A DNA stretch of 64,000 bases from Ahaetulla prasina (lineage: Eukaryota > Chordata > Lepidosauria > Squamata > Colubridae): assembly GCF_028640845.1 (NCBI RefSeq), contig NC_080546.1:33921520-33985519 (forward strand). Direction: 5' to 3'. Each line of letters begins with the position of its first letter. Positions within the stretch are counted from its first letter, which is position 1. Below the pieces are notes generated by a model. That model was given only the letters and a program-made list of their open reading frames with translations, did not search any database and was not told the DNA's origin. Below, one piece after another: positions 35,762 to 46,359 of the stretch. The translations under genes and the position numbers were made by a program.

Positions 35762-36036
35762 AGGGCCTCTGGTGGCTCAGCAGACTAAGTCTGTCTGTTA
35801 TTAACACAGCTGCTTGCAATTACTGCAAGTTCAAGTCCCACCAGGCCCAAGGTTGACTCAGCCTTCCATCCTTTATAAGGTAGGTAAAATGAGGACCCAG
35901 ATTGTTGGGGGCAATAAAAGTTGACTTTGTATATAATATACAAATGGATGAAGACTATTGTTTAACACTGTGTAAGCCGCCCTGAGTCTTCGGAGAAGGG
36001 TGGGATATAAATTCAAAATAATAATAATAATAATAA
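35762..36036 (+). mobile_element. tRNA-derived SINE with L2-type tail
   Basis: The head starts GGGCCTCTGGTGGCTCAGCA with a tRNA-like A-box region and a B box GTTCAAGTC at 35829-35837. The body has CAAGGTTGACTCAGCCTTCC and GAGGACCCAGATTGTTGGGG, also present in the SINEs at 52.57 and 59.64 kb. The 3' end carries the stem-loop CCGCCCTGAGTCTTCGGAGA (35977 on), as in L2, then (AATA)n. Pol III promoter features mark it as a SINE; no tRNA gene function is expected. Confidence 0.88.
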
Positions 36037-38183
36037 AAAATTCCTAATATACATCTGTACATACATTTTGATTTTTGAAATGTAATTTCTTGAAGATTCC
36101 CATGAAAATTAGCCAAAATAATAGATTTTTCCATTTCATTTTTATTTCATTTTCTTATATTCAGTCCTTCTTCTAGAAGAAGACTGGATTGCAATTCACT
36201 TTATTAATCTTGCATATGTTTGGTAGGACAAGACATCTAAGATATCCCAGCTGGCTTTTAGAAAATTCATATATCCAAGTCAGTCAACTCTGCTTTTCTC
36301 TGCGCCCGGAAATGCTTATTCATTTTCTATAAGTTGAAGACAGCTGCTCAGTATTTATCAATGTCTTTTCACGTGGCCCTTCATGTTTTTATGCCTTAGT
36401 ATATTTATAATAATGATATACATGCACCTAGTATCACCCATAATTTATGTGCAATTAGAGTGTGATTAATAATTTAACAAGACACTCCAGTTTTAAACTT
36501 GCTGACTATTTTCTGTTGTATAGGGAGTTAGCCTCACAATGTAATTCATCTGTTGAGGTGAGTAGCAGCTGGCTTCAGTGTCATCTTGGGAGGTGACATT
36601 CTGATCCTTTTGTGTCAACTTTTACCAGGAAAGAAGCCACGTGCATGATATAAAGATGGCTCCAAGCAGTAAAACCAGATTGATCTGGAAAGTTGCAACC
36701 AGTTCTGCAAAGCCAATAAAAGTCATTTGAAAGAATGAGGTTCATGTGCCTAAGGGCTTGTCTATGTTATGATTTAAAGTTAGGTGACATCCCTCCAACC
36801 TCTGTTATCCTTTATTTACATATAAGCAGGCAAGAAGTTCAAAAAAGGAAGAAAGTTTAAATTCAACAAGGAAAAAAGATAATGGTGTTTAAAGAAAAGG
36901 GAAACTCAAAAAGAAAGAAAACATGGCAAATATGAAGGAACTGCATATTTTTCTAAATTAGTATATTTTTTTCCAATAATCCACTAGTTTGTAAAGAGAT
37001 GGGGTGACATAATCCTGCTTTTGTGGATTTCCAAGATAGAATTGTTAATTCCATTCTAAAATTGAGGTTAGTTATTTCATGTAGCCATTACACACTGATT
37101 AGTGTTTTGGGTGGCTGTTTGAAATCTGGTGTGAGTTCCCTAACCATAGGTTGCTCTTGGATCCTGTAATCATCTTCCAAATGCAGGAGGCTGCTTGACT
37201 GACTAAACTTACTCAGAAAACTATTGGGGCAAACTTAGACAACTTAGACAATAACCCAACAGAGGGATGATACTCCTGGGGTCAGTGACTAAGATTTTCC
37301 AGATGTAATTCTATAACCCATGCAAATGACATTTCATTCTCTTCTATATATTATCAAAATTGTGTTTTGAGTAATGTGAATTGTGCTAATGTGGAAAAGC
37401 ATACAATTAAAACTATGCAATTGAGGTAGGCAATATACTATCCTATCTCCCGAATATTTTAGTGATGGCATCAGTACAATTTCATACTTTCACATAAATG
37501 ACTGTGAAGGAGCTCTATAGTTTCATTTTGATGGCTTTTAACATGGAATTGCTATGATAAGCTTCCATTGGATGAACGTTGGACATTTATGTGGAAAACT
37601 CTATTTTTGTCAGCCATATATTTGCACATTTTGGGGCAAGTCATCATCTTCCAGCTTTTCAGCTCCAGTTTCTAAAATAGACATGACATACCTTGTGGGG
37701 ATTATTATGCAAACAAATAAAAGCAAGGCTTATTCTTTGATGGTGCGCTATAAAAGACTAATGATATCTTTCTATAAATAAAAACCAGTTGACAGCATTT
37801 CATCACTCCCTAAGAACTCAGGTAAAGACTATGAAGGTAAAAGGTAGTGTATAGTATTTCCTGGCTACTGTATTCTATGAAAAGTTAATTTTAGGACTGC
37901 TGAGCCCAGTTAAGTATTTTGAATATGTGTATAAGCATCTAGCATCCACAGAATATTCTAAACATCTAAAACGTTTAGAAATAAAAATAGGTACAAAAAC
38001 CTGTGGGTTATATTCTTAAGTAATTTTATACCATTTTCATTTCCAATATCAGAGCATGGTTATCTCACTATTGCACCAATTTGATGGAATTCTCAACTAA
38101 AACATGTCCATTGTATAAAGATAGATGTATTTATTATAGAAAACAGAATACAAATATAACTGCAAGTGTTTGGTGACTAATGA
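36037..38183. other. AT-rich sequence, nothing recognised
   Basis: About 2.1 kb without an identified gene or repeat. Confidence 0.5.
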
Positions 38184-38204
38184 ATATATATATATATATA
38201 TATA
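38184..38204 (+). repeat. (TA)n array before Penelope fragment
   Basis: About 10 TA units directly precede the Penelope segment. Confidence 0.9.
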
Positions 38205-38555
38205 TTGCTCACACTAGCACGAAGCCGAAAGCACCAACCTGAAGATAATGAGTGAGACCTCGTCAAAACGTCGCCAAGATACTCTCTTTTTTTTTTTTTT
38301 TTTTGTTCAAAAAGTTTTTATTAGTCAAAAAAGGTTTATACAAATACATATCAGGTATGGTAAATTTTCATTTTTCTTATCTAAAATAAGAATTTTACTC
38401 AAATTTTTTAACACATACAACAGCCATAAGGCAAGCAGGTGACACGAAGTAGCAAAGTTTGCAAATTTTAAATACGTAATAAAGAAGAGTCAAGAATAAA
38501 CAGAATATCGTACAAAAGAGAATAAGGAAAACCAACACAATCCCAAATATCTTTA

Positions 38556-39402
38556 TCACTTCCTAGTTTTGGATCTCAGAACTCTGGGTTCAGCCTGACC
38601 CAACTCCAGGGCCGCAACAGCGGCAGCCGCTTCAGCCCCATGATCTATAACCTCCCCTTCTTCAATTCCTGGGTCATCTGATTCCAGGAAGGCTTTGTGT
38701 TCCTCCACATAGGCCGTAGCCTCCGCAATTGTACTGATTTTTTTCGTAATGCCCTCCCGGAAAATCATCAATCCCTCTGGCATCAGCCATCTGAAGCCCA
38801 CTCCCTTCTGGTACAATTTGCTTGACAAAAAATAATATTTCTTTCTTTTTTCACGTACCTGTCTGGGAATCTGCCTCAGAATGGCTATCTCCTGCCCCTG
38901 TAAATCAGTGCCCCACTCCTATGTTTTCTAAGAATTTCATCTCGTCTCTCTTCTCACAAATTTGACATGAACCTCTCTGGGAACTGCATGCGTGCGTGCA
39001 TATTAATTAACTCTATAAACTCGATCCACATCCCAATTCATGAAATCAACACTTCTCCCAAGAAATTCTCCCAACAATTTAGTCACAACATCTCTCAAGT
39101 CTTCTTGGTCCACTTCTTCCAAATTTTGAAACCTAAGGAAATAAGACATTTTATCCATCTGTAGTCCAAGCACAGCATTGCCTGTCGTCTCCTCTCTTTT
39201 CTGCACTGCCCATTTCACCCTCCAGACCTTCCACTTTCTGCTTGTTTTCTGCTGAGACTTGTTGAGTATCCTTTAAATCCTTTTGGATAGTCACAATTTC
39301 TTCTCTTATTTCCGTTTGGCCTCTTTGCAAATCATCCAGTTTCTTGTCCATATTGGATAACTTTTCCATCTCTCCAGCAGTTGGTCTCTGACCTTTTGCC
39401 AT
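38556..39402 (-). pseudogene. L1-type ORF1 protein (coiled coil, RRM, C-terminal domain), frameshifted
   Basis: Starts MAKGQRPTAGEMEKLSNMDK at 39402. A heptad-rich coiled coil follows (DDLQRGQTEIREEIVTIQKD, about 39360-39230). After a frameshift near 39200 an RRM-like block reads MSYFLRFQNLEEVDQEDLRD ending DVDRVYRVN. A further break leads to RDEILRK and YRGQEIAILRQIPRQVREK, then GVGFRWLMPEGL and a Lys-rich end at 38556. This order matches vertebrate L1 ORF1p, the trimeric RNA-binding chaperone of L1 particles in the cytoplasm. The length is about 280 codons, close to the family norm. At least two frameshifts and one stop make this copy inactive. Confidence 0.85.
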
Positions 39403-40112
39403 TTGAAAAAAAAAAGAATCAAAATCCTCAGGCAAGCACAGTATCCTTGTAATTTCCTCCGGATCCACCAGGGGGCACTCACAGGAGCAACGAGTCCAGA
39501 GTACAGTTAGTCAACCAGGAAACCGAAGGGAAGTGATGTCATCAAAATTCTCATAGTGAAGGCGGAAGCTGGACGCCACCACTGTTCCCCAGAAGGAGGG
39601 GGGGCCTCAAACCTTCCCTCCTAAATTTCTCCATCACCTCTTCTCTCCAGAGCTCCACAAAACCGGTAATCTTCTTATTTTAAGTTCTCCTCTCTCCAGA
39701 ATAACTCGTGCTCCTTCCAACCGCAGGGGAGAAAACCCCCGCACCGGAGCACTCCACCACGCCACCGATATTCCCTTCCCTTCTCCTCCTCAATTCTTCT
39801 CCGTGCCCTGTTCACCACCAGGCTGCTGCAGTTATAAATCCAATGCCCGGTGTCACGGGCACAGCGCCCAGGCGACGACCAAAATAATGGCCGCGGCCTG
39901 TGGCCTCCGAACCCCGCCAAGCCTAGGACGCGCCAGCATCGGTCCCCACAGTCCTGTATGTCGGCTGGGGGACCCCTGGCGAGCCGTCCGTACGGCAGGT
40001 GTCCTTTTCGGAACACCTGGCCCCTGAGGGCCTCGGCGGCGGCCGGATTCGGGCGCTGGAGGCAGGAGAAACCTTCCAGACGTCCGTTGCCACTGGATAC
40101 CGGAAGTCGTCT
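39403..40112 (-). promoter_or_regulatory. GC/CpG-rich 5' UTR of the L1-type element
   Basis: This segment is far richer in CG dinucleotides than the surroundings. The 5' end (minus strand) begins near GACGACTTCCGGTATCCAGT. L1-type elements carry internal promoters in this position, so promoter activity is plausible but not shown by sequence alone. Confidence 0.5.
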
Positions 40113-40202
40113 CGTCGCCAAGATACTCTCAATCTTACACGGGAAAAGACCCGAATATGCCAAGACCTACATACCAATAACCGTGATAACCTACGAAAAC
40201 AA

Positions 40203-40203
<1 letters not shown>

Positions 40204-40249
<46 letters not shown>
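40204..40249 (+). repeat. (GT)n microsatellite at Penelope-Penelope junction
   Basis: About 23 GT units between the end of the plus-strand Penelope fragment and the start of the inverted one (AGGTCTTTGGTTATTTGGGT). Confidence 0.97.
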
Positions 40250-40250
<1 letters not shown>

Positions 40251-40535
40251 GTCTTTGGTTATTTGGGTTTTCTCCCACATAAAATTGGAAGTGCCTTGGC
40301 GACGTTTCGACAAAGTCTCATTCATCATCTTCAGGCTGCTGTTATCAGCTTCGTGCTTCTAGGAGCAATGTGTGATTGCAGCTGTTTCTTCCTTTTAACT
40401 GCTAGTGGGGGTTTGAACTGATTAGTTGGGGGTTTGTCTGTGCTCTGATTGGATGGGGGTGTGTTCTGTTTGGGAGGGCTTGGTTGTGTTCAGGTTAGTC
40501 TGAGTTGCAGGGGGATTTGAGTTGGTGAGCTGCAT
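40250..40535 (-). mobile_element. Penelope 3' region in inverted orientation
   Basis: This is the reverse complement of the segment at about 42025-42340, from CCAAAGACCTAC back to CAACAGCAATGCAGCTC, with the CGTCGCCAAG, GCAGTTAAAAGGAAGAA and CCAATCAGAGCACA blocks in reverse order. It directly abuts the plus-strand Penelope coding region, making a large inverted repeat around it. Confidence 0.85.
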
Positions 40536-42370
40536 TGCTGTTGAAACAAACCCCTCCCCCCTCACAGCCACACATGAAACAAACGGTGCATAACATCTCA
40601 GATAGGATCCTCACCAAAGCCGAAACCGATGTCCTTTCCAAAGGATTCAACTTTGTGGTCGGTCCCAAACACATCCCCACTGAAACCATTATATGCGGAG
40701 TTGAAACCAGCCTGACCAAAATCAACCCTGATGATGCAAACAGAATCAGACTCGAAATCACCAACATCCTCTGCACCAGCAAACCACCCAAAAGCAACTT
40801 ACTCAAAGAGGAACAGACAGCATTACTTAACCTGAAAGAAGACACCAGCATAATAATTCTACCAGCAGACAAGGGCAATGCCACGGTGGTTATGAACACA
40901 TCTGACTACCAAACCAAATTAACCAACCTACTCCAAGACTCCACATACAAACCCCTAAACACAGACCCCACCACCTACTTAGAAAAAACCACCAGATCCA
41001 AAATAAAAGCCTCCCCCATCAGCGAAGAAATCCAGCAGAATCATTCCCAGAGAGAAATCATCCAGATGCCCTAAGTTCTATGGTCTTCCCAAGATACACA
41101 AAGAAGGAATCCCACTTAGACCCATAGTCAGCTCCATAGACTCACCTCTACAAAACCTAGCCAAATTTCTCGCCAAATAACTACAGCCCTATGCAGAATC
41201 CATCACCTCACACGTAAAAAACTCATTCTAGTTCATAGAGATCATAAAGAAACAAAACTTACATCCCAGCAATCTACTCGTGAGCTTCGATGTCATATCC
41301 CTCTTCACCCAAGTGCCAATCAAGGAAGCCTTAACAGCCATCCAAAACAAATATAACCCCACCAAGCACATCCTAGATCTGACCAATCACTGCCTATCCA
41401 ACACATACTTCATCTATAATGGACAAAAATACAAACAAACAGAAGGAGCATCTATGGGATCACCCCTCTCACCTGTCATTGCAAATCTCTACATGGAACA
41501 CTTTGAAATCCAAGCTCTAGAAAAATCTGACCACAAACCCAAACTCTGGCTCAGATACGTAGATGACACCTTCATAATCTGGCCACACGGGAAAGAAAAA
41601 CTAGACAACTTCCTCCTACACCCTAGACCCTAGACCCAAAATACAATTCACCATGGAAACAGAAGCTAACAACCAACTTCCCTTCCTGGATGTTTTAGTC
41701 TACAGGAAATCCAATGGCTCCCTAGGACACACCATCTACCAGAAGACACCATCTACCAGAAGAAAACACACACTAAACCTGCCCTTATCAACAAACGAGT
41801 CCCTAACATGAAGAATGACGTACACTCACGAGTGCCACACAGCATGTCACCACCACACATCCATGTGGAAAGCAGACTCAAACCACACCGATGATGAAGC
41901 ACGACCATGGACCAGAAGCCAGACCGCAGCTGCATCATTAGCCATTCCAAACCACTCCAATCCATACATGCAGCAGACTGACACCCACCATGAAGATGTA
42001 ACATGACCACGAATGCGAAGCCAAACAACAGCAATGCAGCTCACCAACTCAAATCCCCCTGCAACTCAAGCTAACCTGAACACAACCAAGCCCCCCCAAA
42101 CAGAACACACCCCCAACCAATCAGAGCACAGCCAACCCCACCATCCAATCAGAGCACAGCCAAACCCCCAACCAATCAGTTCAAACCCCCACTAGCAGTT
42201 AAAAGGAAGAATCACACATTGCTCCTAGAAGTACGAAGCTGATAACACCAGCCTGAAGATGATGAATGAGACTTTGTCAAAACGTCGCCAAGACACTTCC
42301 AATTTTACGTGGGAGAAAACCTGAATAACCAAAGACCTACATACAAACATCCGTGAAAACCTCAGAATAT
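40536..42370 (+). mobile_element. Penelope-like element with RT, endonuclease part deleted
   Basis: It contains the coding region (40536-41800) and the long 3' region (41815-42370) with CACGACCATGGACCAGAAGC, the CCAATCAGAGCACA stretches and CCAAAGACCTACATACAAAC. About 40 bases of the region near 41740 are duplicated (CACCATCTACCAGAAGA twice). The GIY-YIG endonuclease expected after the RT is missing. Confidence 0.85.
40560..41800 (+). pseudogene. Penelope-like reverse transcriptase, broken
   Basis: N-terminal PLE blocks include VLSKGFNFVVGPKHIPTE and IIILPADKGNATVVMN (before 41074). After a frameshift at about 41070, FYGLPKIHKEGIPLRPIVSS appears, a hallmark of PLE RTs, followed by a stop near 41178. 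RT motifs continue as SFDVISLFTQVPIKEAL, EGASMGSPLSPVIANLYMEH and the catalytic LRYVDDTFIIW (YVDD codons 41556-41567, both Asp kept). QLPFLDVLVYRKSNGSLGH ends the recognisable thumb. The PLE RT primes on nicked target DNA with its GIY-YIG partner, which is absent here. Confidence 0.88.
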
Positions 42371-44221
42371 ATATTTATATATATATGCAAAATGAGACAC
42401 ACTGATATGATCTTAATGATACAGTGCTTATAATACATGTGCTAGTGAAGTTTACATAGTCTGGGGAATCACTAAATGAGCTCTCAGTGGCTTTTGTCTC
42501 AGAACAGATCACATTTCTGTAACCTTCACCTAAAGTCACCTAAAGTCACATAAAGATTCCAACTTAAAACATGTAAAACACAGAGAGCTTGAGGTTGCGA
42601 TACTGTGTTTGGATTGTTCTGTGTATCTTAAATTTTCTCTAAAATTTTTAAACAAGACTGAGCTACAGAGTTAAAAACTATAATCTTCAGACTTCTTTCA
42701 TCACTCTCTGACTTCCTCCGGCACCTGTATCATTTTAATTTCATCACAATTACAACTGCTAGAAAGGCGACTGCCTTCTATTGGCAGGAAAGTGTGAAAT
42801 GAAATAGCTTCATTTTCTATAACTTGCAACAAGTGCATGGATTTGTAAGGAGACAATGCTGGAATTGGTAAAAATGAACAAATAAGGTTATATTTAGGCC
42901 AAAACAATTGTTATCAAATACTATTGCAGACATTATCTCAGAGATGAGAATAGAGAGATAAATAATGGCTGAAATGTCCATAGTTTTGCTTCACTCATGC
43001 TTTTGCTATCTCAGTACTATTTAAAGAAAACACACACACACACACACATACACACACACAATGTTAGACCTTTTCCTGTTTCCTGTTGGCTTTGTTTTGA
43101 TTAGTCCAGTCATTCAGTTCACTTGAGTCCAAACCCTTTCCATTTCCCTTTCATTCTTCTTGTCCATTTTTATATAAATTATTTCCTCCTTTTTTGTGCA
43201 AAAGTAACTTTCTGCAGAACAGTTGAAAAATTATATAGCCCTAATCTGCAGATCACCCTATTCATGCAGGAATGCCCAAAGCAGCTTTTTTGTACAAGCA
43301 GTTATGCTAGATTTTATTCAACATACAGAGAAGAAACAGAGCTTCAGTGTTTGTTTTATATTGCATGAATAATAGCTATTAGATCATGCATATGTTTTAG
43401 TCTCTAAGTCTTGATACATGTGCTCTGATGTATAAATTAGTCTTCTGAAGGTTCCAAAAGACTATTGTTTACTCAATATTGTCACATGGTAGTCTTTCCA
43501 ATAGATGCCAATGTACAGTATTTCAAAGTTTAGATGCAATTTTGTTATTAACATACAAAATATAAGATGTGTAAGCAACACAGATATGATGTAAGACAGT
43601 ATATCTTTCCATCCATAAAATCATCCCTGAACTAAGATCTACTTGTTTAAATATTTTCCATTGTACATTATTAGCACTAGTCATCAATGCTTTTTTTTTA
43701 ATAATTTCATTCAGTGGCCAATTTTCCTTAACTGAAGTCTGACTTTTGCTATTTATAGGCACTAAGAACATAGCCCTTTGAATTCTGTTATTTTATATTT
43801 GTAAGAAAATAGTTTATCCATTAGGCTATCTCATTCAAAGTAAACTGAATCTTTCCCAGAAATTAAGTGATTAATAATTTAAATATAAATACATTATACT
43901 TCAATACAGATGGACACAAGATGGGTTTATATGTATCTTCTCCATATATTGAAGATGCAGAAAGAAGTATATATAGATGTTCCCTTATACTAAGTTGTGC
44001 TATTGATCCATATAGCTAAATATTTTCTACATCAACTAAAAGTGGCTCTCCAGGTTGCAGATAGTAATCTTTCTAGCAATGCAAGGATCAAATCTGAGAT
44101 ATTTATATGTAAAGAAAGTAATTTTACAATTAAAACTCTCTGATCATATTGTAAAAATAAATAAATTGTGAAATAAATTTATATATTTATTTGATTTCTA
44201 TAGTTACCCATGAACCCAAGC
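42371..44221. other. AT-rich sequence with microsatellites
   Basis: A TA-rich tract lies at the Penelope end and a (CA)n run at 43029-43061. Nothing else was recognised. Confidence 0.5.
43029..43061 (+). repeat. (CA)n microsatellite, interrupted
   Basis: About 16 CA units with one TA interruption. Confidence 0.95.
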
Positions 44222-44515
44222 CAGAGGCGGGTTTCAGCAGGTTCTGTCCAGTTCTGGAGAAACGGTAGTGGAAATTTTGAGTAGTTCAGAGAACCAGTAG
44301 TAAATATTCTGATTTACCCTGCCCGCATTTATTCTCTGTCTCTCAATTCCCAGATGATCGGGAGGAAATGGGGATTTTGCAGTAACCTTCCCCTGGAGTG
44401 GGGTGGGAATGGAGATTTTACAGCATCCTTCCCCTGCCAGGCCCACCAAGCCACGCCCACGAAGCCATGCCACACCCACCAAGCCGGTAGTAAAAAATTT
44501 TGAAACCCACCACTG
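44222..44515. mobile_element. hAT-like element of 294 bp
   Basis: Ends CAGAGGCGGGTTTCA and TTGAAACCCACCACTG. Perfect 8-bp duplication ACCCAAGC at 44214-44221 and 44516-44523. The right part is GC-rich (CCACCAAGCCACGCCC). No transposase. Confidence 0.88.
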
Positions 44516-44599
44516 ACCCAAGCATATATGCCATCAAGTAAAAAATGTTATTATAGATATTAATGCAGCCAGAAAATGGTCCCTCAACACACTCAGGCC

Positions 44600-44760
44600 T
44601 CAGGCCTAGGCAGACAATCAAGCCTTCACAGCCTTGCAAAAGGCTGATAGAGTTGGAGTTATCCAGATATCTGAAGAAAGAATATTCCATAGAGCAATAG
44701 CAGAGAAGTCACATCTCCTGGTTCCCAGTTTATCAACTACATTTTTTAATGAGGAAAGCC
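44600..44760 (-). mobile_element. Old L2 3' fragment (weak)
   Basis: AAAGAATATTCCATAGAGCA and the following AGAGAAGTCACATCTCCTGG resemble the reverse strand of the L2 C-terminus near 50290-50340 (CATTCCAGAGGGTAGGGGCC, AGAGAAGG). Too decayed for a protein. Confidence 0.35.
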
Positions 44761-44869
44761 ATCTTTACTGTTTTCATTTCATTTTAAGTTGCTATTAGAG
44801 CAAATAAATACTGAGAATCGACCTTAATGTGAGTAGGTTTCAAAAAGGCAAATGCAATTTTATAGAGCC

Positions 44870-45110
44870 ACTAAATCTGCACTGGTCAGATCGCTCCCCC
44901 CACACTATCCCTTTAATACTGCATCCAAATCTGAGCCCAATACTTTAAAAAGAGATTCAGAGAAACAGATGCAGAAATTGCAGCAAAGATTGTCAGCAGA
45001 CTGAAATCTTATGTTCTGTGATGACAGCTTTAGGGAATTGAGTATGTTTAGTCTTGAAAATTAATTAAAAAGCCATCTCTTTCAGCTTGTCCTGAAAGAA
45101 CTTCATCTAT
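44870..45110 (+). mobile_element. Old CR1 fragment
   Basis: TACTGCATCCAAATCTGAGC, ACAGATGCAGAAATTGCAGC and GGGAATTGAGTATGTTTAGT align by eye with the CR1 stretch at 16535-16680 (TATTGCATCCAGTTTTGG, AGAGTGCAGAGAAGAGCAAC, GGAACTGGGTATGTCTAGTT). No frame remains. Confidence 0.5.
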
Positions 45111-45116
45111 GAAATA

Positions 45117-45290
45117 CAGGTAGTCTCAATTTATTATCAGAATTGAGCCCAAATTTTAGTTACTAAGCAAAACAGTCATTAAGTGAATTTTTCCCCATTT
45201 CACAACCTTTCTTGCCATAGTTGTTAAATGAATCACTGCAGTTGTTAAGTTATTAATACGGTTGTTAAGAGAATCAATGCTTTTCTAGGT
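45117..45290 (+). mobile_element. TIR element of the 'TTAAGTGA' family, left part
   Basis: Starts after TA with CAGGTAGTCTCAATTTATTA and contains TTAAATGAATCACTGCAGTT and TAATACGGTTGTTAAGAGAA, as in the element at 11.67 kb. The right end is not recognisable. Confidence 0.5.
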
Positions 45291-45624
45291 GTAGGGTTAG
45301 GATTACGTGGAAAAGCCATCATAACTCAGCATTTATGATATAGTACATTGCCTTCTTATGTTTCAATAAATGAGCTTACTGGTTTCTGGATAGCTCCTGT
45401 TTGAGCTGTTTCACAAATTGGAAAATGCAATTTCACCAGTTAGCTCTAGATCATAAAAAAGAAGACTATGCCGAAAGTCAAGCTGTCTGAATCCCCAGTT
45501 ACAGCAGAATGAAGTCAAGGAGCTTGTTGAGGTGACCCAACCAAAAAGCAATTATTGATAGAGATCCCTTACCTTCTTTCGACAGACTTTTGGATGCTGT
45601 ACTTCCATTACAGAATGATGATGA

Positions 45625-46209
45625 CCAGGTGAGGGACAATACAGTGCCTGTCCTGTCCCCCCCACCTCAGTCTGGGAGGCACGAGCGATGACTTAATTAG
45701 CTGGCAATTCAGTCCATGGTAGCTATCAGTTCTGGCAGCAAACTAGCGAGCGTCTGCCAAGTTCTCTGTTATCTTTTCTTGAAGCCAGCGAGTCAACCAG
45801 GAAACCAGGAACAAACAGTACTTCAGCTCAAGTTCTCTCTAAGCAGTTGATTTGTTCGCCACGGAGTAGTATAGCAGCCCCTGCTGCTTTTATACCCTGT
45901 GGGGTGTGGCTCTGTGACTCAGCACTTCCTAGGCCTGCCCCTACCCCGCCCGCCTCTCCTGTCTACAAAACCTAGGGTCCAACCAGGACTGATTGTCCTC
46001 AACTGGGTCTGGGAGCATTGCCTGGGTGGGGGGAGATACAGGAGTCAGAAGCTTCGTTATTTCTTCCACCTGGCCTGCCTCTGGCTCCTGGAGCTGAGCC
46101 AGGGAAGCCGACTCTGCAGAAGGGAGCCCTGACGGCCCTTCTCCCTCACTCTCTGAGTCACTCTTTGGCAGGGGGCCAGGCCTGGGGGGGGGGAGCTGGA
46201 GCCATAACA
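45625..46209 (-). mobile_element. Solo LTR, unclassified
   Basis: Read on the minus strand it starts TGTTATGGCTCCAGC at 46209, has a TATA box TATAAAAG (45887-45894) about 315 bases in, and ends near 45625-45640. The first 140 bases resemble the LTR fragment at 1-125. No internal region or second LTR is present. The end at 45.6 kb is approximate because no flanking duplication could be confirmed. Confidence 0.5.
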
Positions 46210-46267
46210 GTACCTTTTTCTTCCCTCATCCCTATGTCTATCAATCTTATTTGATCTACAAGCTGGT

Positions 46268-46269
46268 TT

Positions 46270-46303
<34 letters not shown>

Positions 46304-46359
46304 TTCTTTCTCACTTCATCTGTCTGTCTGTCTGTCTCTCTCTCTATCTCTATCTCTTT
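46268..46359 (+). repeat. Polypyrimidine microsatellite
   Basis: Mixed (TC)n, (TTTC)n, (TGTC)n and (TCTA)n runs. Confidence 0.95.

Larger units (their letters stand above)
38287..40112 (-). mobile_element. L1-type element with ORF1 only (HAL1-like), complete with duplications
   Basis: On the minus strand a GC- and CpG-rich 5' UTR of about 0.7 kb (40112-39403) is followed by one ORF1 (39402-38556), a short 3' UTR and an 18-A tail (seen as T at 38287-38304). The target duplication is perfect over 18 bases, CGTCGCCAAGATACTCTC, at 38269-38286 and 40113-40130. No endonuclease or reverse transcriptase ORF lies between ORF1 and the tail, so this 1826-bp unit inserted in that form and must have used enzymes in trans. 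Either an internally deleted L1 or a dedicated ORF1-only family is possible; related pieces at 54.4, 55.3, 55.6 and 56.4 kb show it is not a one-off. Confidence 0.85.
38205..40203 (+). mobile_element. Penelope-like 3' fragment, split by an L1-type element
   Basis: Left part 38205-38286 (AGCACGAAGCCGAAAGCACC, GTCAAAACGTCGCCAAGA) and right part 40131-40203 (AATCTTACACGGGAAAAGAC, CCAAGACCTACATACC) together form the Penelope 3' end. It differs slightly from the copy at 42.3 kb, so it is another subfamily or an older copy. The insertion at 38287-40112 has 18-bp duplications of Penelope sequence. Confidence 0.8.

Noticed and set aside
35762..35840. Possible tRNA gene
   Set aside because: The B box and A-box-like region belong to a SINE head, and the sequence continues into the SINE body and L2-type tail without a tRNA 3' end.
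37554..37781. 75-codon plus-strand frame
   Set aside because: No family motif, no conserved neighbour and no splice context; treated as chance.
39850..40177. Arg/Pro-rich open frames on both strands
   Set aside because: They lie in the GC-rich 5' UTR of the L1-type element and overlap on opposite strands; no domain is visible.
20779..43061. CRISPR-like arrays
   Set aside because: The only short regular repeats are simple (GT)n, (CA)n and (TA)n microsatellites without unique spacers, and the genome is a vertebrate one.
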